NCBI GenBank assembly: GCA_900548125.1
Contig: URJN01000161.1
Coordinates: forward strand, 1-5,298
Direction of reading: 5' to 3'
DNA: 5,298 nucleotides
Source of the DNA: an uncultured Eubacteriales bacterium
GTDB lineage: Bacteria > Bacillota > Clostridia > Christensenellales > Aristaeellaceae
Shown: one piece after another, positions 1-5,285 of the stretch
Layout of the letters: each line of letters begins with the position of its first letter
How positions within the stretch are numbered: position 1 is the first letter of the stretch
The notes under the pieces: model-generated
The model's database searches: none
Told to the model about the DNA's origin: nothing
What the model saw: the letters and a program-made list of their open reading frames with translations, nothing else
Translations under genes and position numbers: made by a program

Positions 1-813
1 GGGGCGCTGCTCCACCAGCTTGCCCTGAATCGCCATCTGGAGAATGGATTTCTGCATGTCCGCAGGGAAACGGCGATTAAATTCCTCCAGCCTGTTCCAC
101 GCCTTTTCGTAGCGGTCGAGGTAAGGGAGCAGCTCTTCGATTTTGGCGACGATGCGCTTTTGCTCGGCAAGCGGAGGAAGGGGAATCAATAGATTAGTCA
201 TTGTTTCCGTTCCGACTCTTGGCATTTTTACACCGTATGTTACAGAATTGATGATATAATCAACATGCGGACAGGTTAATACGTACACAATATACTGAGA
301 ATCGACGCCACCATACGCGAAAAAGGGCACCATTTCTGAAGAACAGATACCATTATCAGGTGCAACTAATACTTTCTTTAGATAAGGTCTCAGTTTACTG
401 TAAAGCACCTGTCCCTTAAAGAAGATGACTTTATCACCAGAGATAGTTCTATCGGATGTTGTACATTTCCGGATTATCCTACCGGTTTCTTTTTCAATGT
501 CTTCTAAGTCAAGTGTCCACATTTCTGGAGAAATAGCACTTGCGATCACTTTACCTTTCCTCTGAGAGTAGCTTGATATATCTCCTAGCCGCACCCATTT
601 CCAGCTCTCCGGAATCTCAAACGGCACTTCATCCTCTGCAATTTCGGGCAAGGGCTTCTCCTTTTTGATTTTGCCTTCTTGAATCAGCCGCTTCTTTTCT
701 GCCTGAATCTGCTGATACAGTTCTTCGCCCGTGCCTTCCTCCGGCCTCTGCTCCACGAGCTTGCCCTGTATCGCCAACTGTAAAATGCTGCTTTTCAGCT
801 CCTGCGGCGTCAT
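1..813 (-). CDS. hsdS: Type I restriction-modification specificity subunit HsdS (5' part; C-terminal half beyond the left edge)
   Basis: HsdS is the DNA-recognition subunit of a type I R-M complex. It holds two HsdM and two HsdR subunits and reads a split target through two TRDs. My translation of the minus strand from the ATG at 813-811 gives 271 codons open to base 1. The N-terminus (SSILQLAIQGKLVEQRP, residues 8-24) is the conserved arm found in many firmicute HsdS proteins. A charged Glu/Lys/Gln-rich stretch follows (about 28-55), then IPESWKWVRLGDI (67-79) opening TRD1 (about 70-210). PLPPLAEQKRIV (211-222) closes TRD1, followed by a helical spacer (about 222-252). At residues 253-271 the arm motif returns as KSILQMAIQGKLVEQRP, so a second half with TRD2 should follow outside the window. 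The start is fixed by the ATGA overlap with hsdM. TRD1 is AT-rich relative to the rest of the operon. The sequence recognised cannot be deduced from the protein. Confidence 0.95.
   Translation of the reverse strand, partial: MTPQELKSSILQLAIQGKLVEQRPEEGTGEELYQQIQAEKKRLIQEGKIKKEKPLPEIAEDEVPFEIPESWKWVRLGDISSYSQRKGKVIASAISPEMWTLDLEDIEKETGRIIRKCTTSDRTISGDKVIFFKGQVLYSKLRPYLKKVLVAPDNGICSSEMVPFFAYGGVDSQYIVYVLTCPHVDYIINSVTYGVKMPRVGTETMTNLLIPLPPLAEQKRIVAKIEELLPYLDRYEKAWNRLEEFNRRFPADMQKSILQMAIQGKLVEQRP
7..46 (-). repeat. Direct repeat copy B, central conserved arm of hsdS
   Basis: This copy matches 748-787 at an offset of exactly 741 bases (247 codons), with 35 of 40 positions identical (mismatches at 16, 28, 36, 40 and 42). 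It encodes SILQMAIQGKLVE in the central conserved region, where the second half of HsdS starts. It is in frame with the other copy, so unequal exchange between the two would remove or swap TRD1 while keeping the gene open. Confidence 0.85.
184..606 (-). other. Target-recognition domain 1 (TRD1) of HsdS
   Basis: This segment encodes about residues 70-210 of HsdS, from WKWVRLGDI to just before PLPPLAEQKR. It is the variable domain that reads one half of the bipartite target. GC counted over 241-600 is 142/360 (39%), against 65% in sampled hsdM lines (1321-1380 and 1741-1800). Eight of the nine TTA, CTA or TCA codons in this part of hsdS fall here (residues 76, 80, 103, 145, 149, 159, 179, 208), while hsdM and hsdR contain none. 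A motif YSKLRPYLKK (138-147) and the preceding GDKVIFFKGQ are common in HsdS TRDs, but I cannot assign a target sequence. Confidence 0.8.
748..787 (-). repeat. Direct repeat copy A, N-terminal conserved arm of hsdS
   Basis: This is the partner of 7-46. It encodes SILQLAIQGKLVE near the N-terminus of HsdS. Such paired arms give HsdS its pseudo-twofold symmetry, so the repeat is expected for the family, but its nucleotide conservation makes it a possible recombination site. Confidence 0.85.
810..813 (-). promoter_or_regulatory. ATGA stop-start overlap coupling hsdM to hsdS
   Basis: The plus strand reads tcat, so on the coding strand the hsdS ATG (813-811) overlaps the hsdM TGA (812-810). A G-rich run lies just upstream, inside the last hsdM codons. 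Reinitiation by ribosomes finishing hsdM is the likely route to hsdS translation, which would keep S output tied to M. Confidence 0.85.
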
Positions 814-2330
814 CCCTGCCCACCCCCAAGAATCGCGGTGATCTGCGAGAGCACGCGGTCAATCTCCGCGTTCAGCGAGGCGCGTTCCTCTTGATACCGC
901 TGAATCAAATCCATCGGATCGAGGATTTCCTCCTCCTCGTGGGGATAGCCGCACTGATCGAGGTTGTAATGAAGCTCCTGTGTCAGCTGCTGCGCGGTGA
1001 AGCGCTTCGCCTTGTCAAAGCCGTCCGCCGCGATCTCCTGCCGGTTGTGCCACCACTGAATCGCCGGGTCGAAGTGCTCCAGCTTCATGGGCTTAGTCTT
1101 GGAGAAATGCTTGTAGCCTTCCGGCATGTCCAGCCGGTAGAACCACGTCTCCTGCGTCGAACCGGTGCGGTCGAAGAACAGGATGTTGGTGGTAATGGAG
1201 GTGTACGGCGCAAAGACACTGCCCGGCATGCGGATGACCGTGTGCAGGTTGAACTCGCTGAGCAGCTTCTTCTTGATGTTCACCTTGGCGTTGTCCGTGC
1301 CGAACAGGAAGCCGTCGGGCAGGATGACCGCCGCGCGCCCGCCGGGTCTCAGCCGGTACATGATGACGGACATGAACAGATCCGCCGTCTCGCTGCTGGC
1401 GAGGTCATCCGGGAAGTGGTTCTTCACGTCCTTCTTCTCGCTGCCGCCGTAGGGCGGGTTCATCAGGATCACGTCGAACTGATCCTTCTCCGTGTAATCC
1501 AGTACATCGTGCAGCAGGCTGTTGTCGTGGAACACCTGCGGCACATCGAGGCCGTGCAGCAGCAGATTGGTGATGCAGAGCATGTAGGGGAACTGCTTCT
1601 TCTCAATGCCGTAGATGGAATCCCCGTATTTCTTCGCATCCGCCGTGTTCTTGATCTGCTTTTGCAGCTCGCCAAGCCAGCTGGTGATGAAGCCGCCCGT
1701 GCCGCAGGCAAAGTCCGCCATCTGCTCGCCGATCCTCGGCTGGATCATCCTCGCCATGAAGTCGGTCACGGCGCGAGGCGTGTAGAACTCGCCCGCGGAG
1801 CCGGCGCTTTGCAGCTCCTTGAGGATGCTCTCGTAGATTTCGTTGAAGGCGTGGCTCTCCTCGTAGTCGGACAAATCCAGCTCGTCGATGACGTTGATGA
1901 CCTGCCGCAGCAGCACGCCGTCCTTCATGTACTGGTTGGCGTCCGCGAACACCGTCTGCACGATGGCCTTTTTGATGGGCGTCTGTGCGGTCACGCGGAT
2001 GCCCTCAACGAGCGTTTTCCCGCTGGCGTCCTTAACATCCTTGCCCTTGAGTACGGGAAAGAGCGTGTTGTTGACGAAGCCGAGCAGCTTGTCGCCGGTC
2101 ATGGCGCTGCCGGACTTGTCGTCGTGCGCCCAGTTCGCCCAGCGGCACACCTCCGGGAGAATGGACACATAGCGCTCGTCGTCAAACGCCCAGTCCTGCT
2201 CCTTCGCATCGTAGACCTTCAAAAACAGCATCCACGCGATCTGCTCGATGCGCTGCGCGTCGCCGTTGATGCCCGCGTCATTGCGCATGATGTCGCGCAG
2301 CCGCTTGACGAATCCGGAAAGATTGCTCAT
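810..2330 (-). CDS. hsdM: Type I restriction-modification DNA methyltransferase subunit HsdM
   Basis: HsdM is the S-adenosylmethionine-dependent N6-adenine methyltransferase of the complex. M2S methylates hemimethylated sites and protects host DNA, and the same subunits are needed for restriction. The 506-residue product is a normal length. An HsdM_N-type helical domain occupies about residues 5-150 (for example IEQIAWMLFLKVYD, 28-41). The catalytic domain begins near GEFYTP (180-185, motif X region). It carries the SAM-binding motif I DFACGTGGF (206-214) and the catalytic NPPY (291-294) of gamma-class adenine methyltransferases, and continues through DLFM (317-320) and LPDGFLFGT (337-345). 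The C-terminal segment (about 465-500) is rich in Glu, Leu, Ile and Arg and probably forms the helix that packs on HsdS. The ATG lies 3 bases after the hsdR stop, with AGG at 2340-2338 as a weak SD, so translation is probably coupled to hsdR. The gene is intact, with all core motifs present. Confidence 0.98.
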   Translation of the reverse strand: MSNLSGFVKRLRDIMRNDAGINGDAQRIEQIAWMLFLKVYDAKEQDWAFDDERYVSILPEVCRWANWAHDDKSGSAMTGDKLLGFVNNTLFPVLKGKDVKDASGKTLVEGIRVTAQTPIKKAIVQTVFADANQYMKDGVLLRQVINVIDELDLSDYEESHAFNEIYESILKELQSAGSAGEFYTPRAVTDFMARMIQPRIGEQMADFACGTGGFITSWLGELQKQIKNTADAKKYGDSIYGIEKKQFPYMLCITNLLLHGLDVPQVFHDNSLLHDVLDYTEKDQFDVILMNPPYGGSEKKDVKNHFPDDLASSETADLFMSVIMYRLRPGGRAAVILPDGFLFGTDNAKVNIKKKLLSEFNLHTVIRMPGSVFAPYTSITTNILFFDRTGSTQETWFYRLDMPEGYKHFSKTKPMKLEHFDPAIQWWHNRQEIAADGFDKAKRFTAQQLTQELHYNLDQCGYPHEEEEILDPMDLIQRYQEERASLNAEIDRVLSQITAILGGGQG

Positions 2331-2333
2331 AGT

Positions 2334-4685
2334 TTAACCTGCCTCATCTGCATAAATTGCGTTTTCCAGTGCTTTGACCGCCTGCATGTATCCGTCGCGC
2401 CCGCCGAAATATCCGGCAATCCGCGCGGGCTTTCCCATCTTCGCAAACGGGTCGAGCTTCAGGATATCGGTCTTTTCGATTTCGTAAATGCCGGTGTTCA
2501 TGTACCTGTCCAGCAGCGCCTCCAGCACCTCGCGAGCCGCGCCGCTGTATCGGCTCAGAAAGTCCCGCTTCTTCACGTTGTCGGCGCGCTCCCGGCGTGT
2601 CAGCGGCTTTTTGTCGAAGGCGACATGGCAGATGAAGTCGAAGTCGTCCACGTCGCTCATCGCCTGTTCCGCCTTCATCAGCTCCAGATCGATGCCCCGT
2701 TCCCGCAGCAGCTCGCGGATGCTCTCCTTCTTTTCCTCCGCCGTCCACTGGCGGATGAAGTTGTCCAGCGAGGCATAGGTGCCCAGGATGTTGGACTTCG
2801 TGTAGTCCACAATGCTTTCCTGACGCAGCAGCTTGCCGTTGGTGTCATAGACGGAGACCGTCTTGTTGATGATGCGCACCGTGCAGCCCTCCGCGTCCAC
2901 CACGGGCATCTGGCGCGGCGGATCAGGATCAATCGGCGGATCACCCTCGCCGCCCTCCGGGCTGCCTCCGCGCGGCACACGGCTGCCGCCCGGCGTAAAG
3001 CCCTCGTCGATCTCGATGGGGCCGTCCCAGTCCGGGTCGGCAAACAAGCGCGTGACCGCTCGGAAGTCCATCACGACGAAGTGCGTCTTGCCCTCCTTCT
3101 CGCGCAGGCGCGTGCCCCGACCGATGATCTGCTTGAACTCCGTCATGGAGCTGATCATTTCATCCAGCACGATCAGCTTGGTCATCTTGCAGTCCGCGCC
3201 CGTGGAGAGCAGCTTGGAGGTCGTGGCGATCACCGGGTACTTCGCCCCAACGGAGATGAAGTATTTGAGCTTCTTCTTGCCCTCGATGTCCCCGCCGGTA
3301 ATCCGCACGACGTAATCCGGGTTCTGCTGCATCATGTCCGCATTCAGCTCCGCAAGCGCGTTGCGCATCCGCATCGCCGCGTCCTCCGTCGCGCAGAACA
3401 CGATGGTCTTCGCCATGCGGTCCGTGCTCTTAAGGTAGGCCGTAATCTCTCTGGCCACCTGCCGGATGCGATCCTCGATGACGATGTTGTAATCGTAGTC
3501 GCTGTTGTTGTAGATTCTGTCCTCGATTTCGTCGCCGTAGATGTCGCGCTGCCCCTTGTACGGCCGCCAGCCGTCGCTGATATCCGTCGTGATATTGATG
3601 ACCTTGAAGGGCGCGAGGAAGCCGTCCTCGATGCCCTCCTTGAGGCTGTAGGTGTACACCGGGTCGCCGAAGTACGAGATGTTGGAGATGTACCGCGTCT
3701 CCTTGGGCGTGGCGGTCATTCCAATCTGTGTTGCGGAAGAGAAATATTCCAAAATTCTGCGCCAGCGGCTCTCCTCCTTGGCGGAGCCGCGATGGCACTC
3801 ATCGACGATCACAAGGTCGAAGAAGTCCGGCTGAAACAGCGCGGAGTAATGCTCCTCCTCGTCGTCCCCGACGAGCTGCTGATACAGGGAGAAGTACACC
3901 TCATACGACGTGATGCTGCTGGGATCGTCCTTGGCCACATTGATCTTGTGGATGGTCTTTTCCAGCGGTGCAAAGTCCTGCTGGATGGACTGATCGACCA
4001 GTATGTTTCGGTCAGCCAGATACAGGATTTTCTTTTTCATGCCGCTGCGCAGCAGGCGGTAGACGATCTGGAACGCGGTGTAGGTCTTGCCCGTGCCCGT
4101 CGCCATGACAAGCAGAATCCTGTTCTGCCCGCGGGCGATGGCGTCCAGCGTGCGGTTCACGGCGACGCGCTGATAGTAGCGGGGCGGATAGGTGCTCTGG
4201 CTCGAATAGTACGGCTGCCCGATGATGGCCTCCTCTGCCTGCGTCAGGCCCGCGCCGCCGTTTGCGCCCTTCTGAAAGCGCGCGTACAGCTCGTCCGGCG
4301 TCGGGAAATTCTCCATGGCGATGTCGCGCTCGGTACCCATCAGGAAGTCGTGCTCCCGGAAAGCGTCGCCGTTCGAGCTGTACGCGAAGGGAACGTCGAG
4401 CATCTGCGCATACGTCATGGCTTGCTGCAGTCCGTCCGCCACGGCGTGCTGATTGTCCTTGGCTTCGACAATCGCAATCGGGTTGTTCGCGTTGATGTAC
4501 AGCACATAGTCCGCCCGCTTCGGCTGCGCACGCGACACCAGATTGCCCCGCAGATTGATCTTTCCGTCGGTAATCTGCGTCTCCATCGTCATCCGCCCGT
4601 TCCACTTTGGGGAAAGCGCCGGCGTGATGAAGTTGAGCTTGATGTCCTCTTCGGTCATTTGCCACTTGGGAATGATGCCGCTCAT
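2334..4685 (-). CDS. hsdR: Type I restriction endonuclease/translocase subunit HsdR (EcoEI/EcoAI-like, type IB size)
   Basis: HsdR cleaves unmodified DNA after ATP-driven translocation by the R2M2S complex. Numbering here is from the ATG at 4685 (783 aa). The N-terminal PD-(D/E)xK nuclease shows ADY (Asp59) and VEAKD (Glu74, Lys76). The SF2 motor has a Q-like YYQR (170-173), Walker A ATGTGKT (195-201), DECH (295-298), GMTATP (322-327), KTIVFCAT (426-433), TTSKLLSTGAD (488-498) and QIIGRGTRLR (519-528). A Gly/Pro-rich linker (about 562-595) leads to an EcoEI_R_C-like C-terminal domain that docks on the methyltransferase. About 780-810 residues is usual for type IB HsdR; EcoKI-type subunits are well over 1000. 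An in-frame GTG at 4700 would add five residues (MEGTR), but that codon overlaps the GGAGG SD at 4698-4694, which sits 8 bases before the ATG, so I chose the ATG. All catalytic motifs are intact. Confidence 0.97.
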   Translation of the reverse strand: MSGIIPKWQMTEEDIKLNFITPALSPKWNGRMTMETQITDGKINLRGNLVSRAQPKRADYVLYINANNPIAIVEAKDNQHAVADGLQQAMTYAQMLDVPFAYSSNGDAFREHDFLMGTERDIAMENFPTPDELYARFQKGANGGAGLTQAEEAIIGQPYYSSQSTYPPRYYQRVAVNRTLDAIARGQNRILLVMATGTGKTYTAFQIVYRLLRSGMKKKILYLADRNILVDQSIQQDFAPLEKTIHKINVAKDDPSSITSYEVYFSLYQQLVGDDEEEHYSALFQPDFFDLVIVDECHRGSAKEESRWRRILEYFSSATQIGMTATPKETRYISNISYFGDPVYTYSLKEGIEDGFLAPFKVINITTDISDGWRPYKGQRDIYGDEIEDRIYNNSDYDYNIVIEDRIRQVAREITAYLKSTDRMAKTIVFCATEDAAMRMRNALAELNADMMQQNPDYVVRITGGDIEGKKKLKYFISVGAKYPVIATTSKLLSTGADCKMTKLIVLDEMISSMTEFKQIIGRGTRLREKEGKTHFVVMDFRAVTRLFADPDWDGPIEIDEGFTPGGSRVPRGGSPEGGEGDPPIDPDPPRQMPVVDAEGCTVRIINKTVSVYDTNGKLLRQESIVDYTKSNILGTYASLDNFIRQWTAEEKKESIRELLRERGIDLELMKAEQAMSDVDDFDFICHVAFDKKPLTRRERADNVKKRDFLSRYSGAAREVLEALLDRYMNTGIYEIEKTDILKLDPFAKMGKPARIAGYFGGRDGYMQAVKALENAIYADEAG

Positions 4686-4693
4686 CCTCGTCC

Positions 4694-4698
4694 CCTCC
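4694..4698 (-). promoter_or_regulatory. Shine-Dalgarno site of hsdR
   Basis: The minus strand reads GGAGG here, with 8 bases to the ATG at 4685. This is near-ideal spacing and decides the hsdR start over the in-frame GTG at 4700, which would overlap the site. Confidence 0.8.
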
Positions 4699-4710
4699 AC
4701 AAAATGCTGC

Positions 4711-4724
4711 CCGGTTCCAACCGG
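4711..4724 (-). repeat. 14-bp palindrome in the hsdR leader
   Basis: The plus strand reads ccggtt-cc-aaccgg, a perfect 6-bp inverted repeat with a 2-base centre. It lies between the predicted hsdR transcription start (about 4768) and the SD at 4698. A 2-base loop is too tight for a stable RNA hairpin unless the stem frays, so a dimeric-repressor operator is at least as likely. No run of U follows, so it is not an intrinsic terminator. Confidence 0.5.
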
Positions 4725-4774
4725 CTGCCTGCGCCAGAAGATTGCATAATCCGTCCATACTGGATGTTTATTCT

Positions 4775-4803
4775 ATTCTACCACAACGATGGAGCAGCAA
4801 CAA
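4775..4803 (-). promoter_or_regulatory. Predicted promoter of the hsdRMS operon
   Basis: On the minus strand the -35 candidate TTGTTG (4803-4798, 3 of 6 consensus bases) is 17 bases from TAGAAT (4780-4775, 5 of 6). TGG directly precedes the -10 box, which gives an extended -10 (TGn) element and can compensate for the weak -35. Transcription would start near 4768 and give a leader of about 80 bases before hsdR. No competing promoter is evident between here and hsdR. Confidence 0.55.
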
Positions 4804-4980
4804 GTGTGGATTGGATACGCTCAGTTTTTCAATGCTGTCAGCGGCTGCAATGTCCCACAGGCAGCGCGATATTCTCACGTTCCACTGCATGGCTTACACT
4901 GCCTTATCGCACGCAAACAAAATATGCTAAACAACTGCTTTATTGGTTCCTGCATTGGCGAAGGATACGCATAAGCAAAC

Positions 4981-5030
4981 TTGAGACAGTTTAGGACAAC
5001 TTGGGACAATTCCGGACAGTTTGGTACAAA
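4981..5030 (+). repeat. Array 1: five 10-bp tandem degenerate repeats
   Basis: Units start at 4981, 4991, 5001, 5011 and 5021: ttgagacagt, ttaggacaac, ttgggacaat, tccggacagt, ttggtacaaa. The consensus is about TTGGGACA(A/G)T; CA at unit positions 7-8 is invariant. The exact 10-base period is close to one helical turn and is not a multiple of three, so this is not a coding repeat. It looks like a row of protein-binding sites on one face of the helix, ending 9 bases before a TATAAT box. The binding protein is unknown. Confidence 0.8.
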
Positions 5031-5036
5031 ATACTG

Positions 5037-5045
5037 TGCTATAAT
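5037..5045 (+). promoter_or_regulatory. Extended -10 promoter element downstream of array 1
   Basis: TGC followed by TATAAT (5040-5045) is a perfect extended -10. No good -35 hexamer sits 16-18 bases upstream (5017-5022 reads cagttt); that position is covered by the last repeat units. Start-site would be near 5052. An activator bound to array 1 could replace -35 contacts, or a repressor there could block them. The transcript starts with GTCAAAGAGGA, an SD-like string, but an ATG abuts it with no spacing, so the reading frame served is unclear. Confidence 0.6.
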
Positions 5046-5210
5046 GGTAGGGTCAAAGAGGATGGTTCTGGTCTATCCTTTGTCGTCTATGAGTTTTTTC
5101 CACTCAACGGGTTTTTCGCTGGATGCCGAACAGTCTGTCTTGCACGGAATGCTCGTCATGCCCCGCATAAAGTCATTGGTACCCTGCCTACGCGAATCGA
5201 CCTCTGAAAG

Positions 5211-5250
5211 TTGGCGCACAATGTCGCACGATGTCGCATGATGCCCAAGT
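5211..5250 (+). repeat. Array 2: four 10-bp tandem degenerate repeats
   Basis: Units start at 5211, 5221, 5231 and 5241: ttggcgcaca, atgtcgcacg, atgtcgcatg, atgcccaagt. The core is ATGTCGCA. The period is the same 10 bases as array 1, in the same register: T at unit position 2 throughout and CA at 7-8 in the first three units. The last unit is the most degenerate. The array ends 10 bases before an extended -10 box, as array 1 ends 9 bases before its own. Confidence 0.7.
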
Positions 5251-5257
5251 CAATACC

Positions 5258-5266
5258 TGCTATCAT
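5258..5266 (+). promoter_or_regulatory. Extended -10 promoter element downstream of array 2
   Basis: TGC precedes TATCAT (5261-5266, 5 of 6 consensus). No good -35 lies 17 bases upstream (5238-5243 reads atgatg). Predicted start is near 5273. The layout matches the promoter at 5037-5045: a 10-bp repeat array, a gap of 9-10 bases, TGCTAT-AT, then GTCAAAGA(A)GGA. It most likely drives a rightward gene beginning beyond the window, divergent from hsdR. Confidence 0.5.
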
Positions 5267-5276
5267 ATAAACTGTC

Positions 5277-5285
5277 AAAGAAGGA
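5277..5285 (+). promoter_or_regulatory. Shine-Dalgarno site for a gene starting at or beyond the right edge
   Basis: AAAGAAGGA is a strong firmicute-type SD on the plus strand, 11 bases after the predicted -10 box. No ATG, GTG or TTG follows on the plus strand before base 5298, so the start codon would lie at or just past the edge. Spacing would then be on the long side (13 or more bases from GGA), which leaves some doubt. Confidence 0.4.

Noticed and set aside
4012..4758. Minus-strand 248-codon frame starting in the hsdR leader
   Set aside because: It overlaps hsdR in another frame, lacks an SD, and its Arg/Gly/Ala-rich product has no domain; it is a shadow of hsdR in GC-rich DNA.
4768..4890. 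Minus-strand ORF of 40 codons just upstream of hsdR, ending inside the predicted hsdR promoter
   Set aside because: The only SD-like bases (AAGG) are 11 bases before the ATG, no promoter of its own is clear, and the peptide is not recognisable. It is short enough to arise by chance.
5089..5125. Intrinsic terminator suggested by the T runs near 5094-5099 and 5112-5116
   Set aside because: No GC-rich inverted repeat of useful length sits directly before either T run on either strand.
5062..5241. Plus-strand ORF of 59 codons following the first extended -10 promoter
   Set aside because: Its ATG abuts the SD-like GAGG with no spacing, the product matches no family I know, and its 3' end runs through repeat array 2, which looks regulatory. 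Another plus frame and a minus frame are also open here, so openness carries little weight.
4981..5250. CRISPR array or plasmid-type iterons
   Set aside because: Units are only 10 bp, contiguous without spacers and degenerate, so this is not CRISPR. Iterons are usually about 17-22 bp and next to a rep gene, which is not seen here.
5250..5278. Leftward promoter with the perfect -35 TTGACA at 5278-5273
   Set aside because: The hexamer 17 bases downstream is TATTGA (5255-5250), only 3 of 6 consensus bases with no TGn extension. The same bases are better explained as the GTCAAAG leader shared with the other module on the plus strand.
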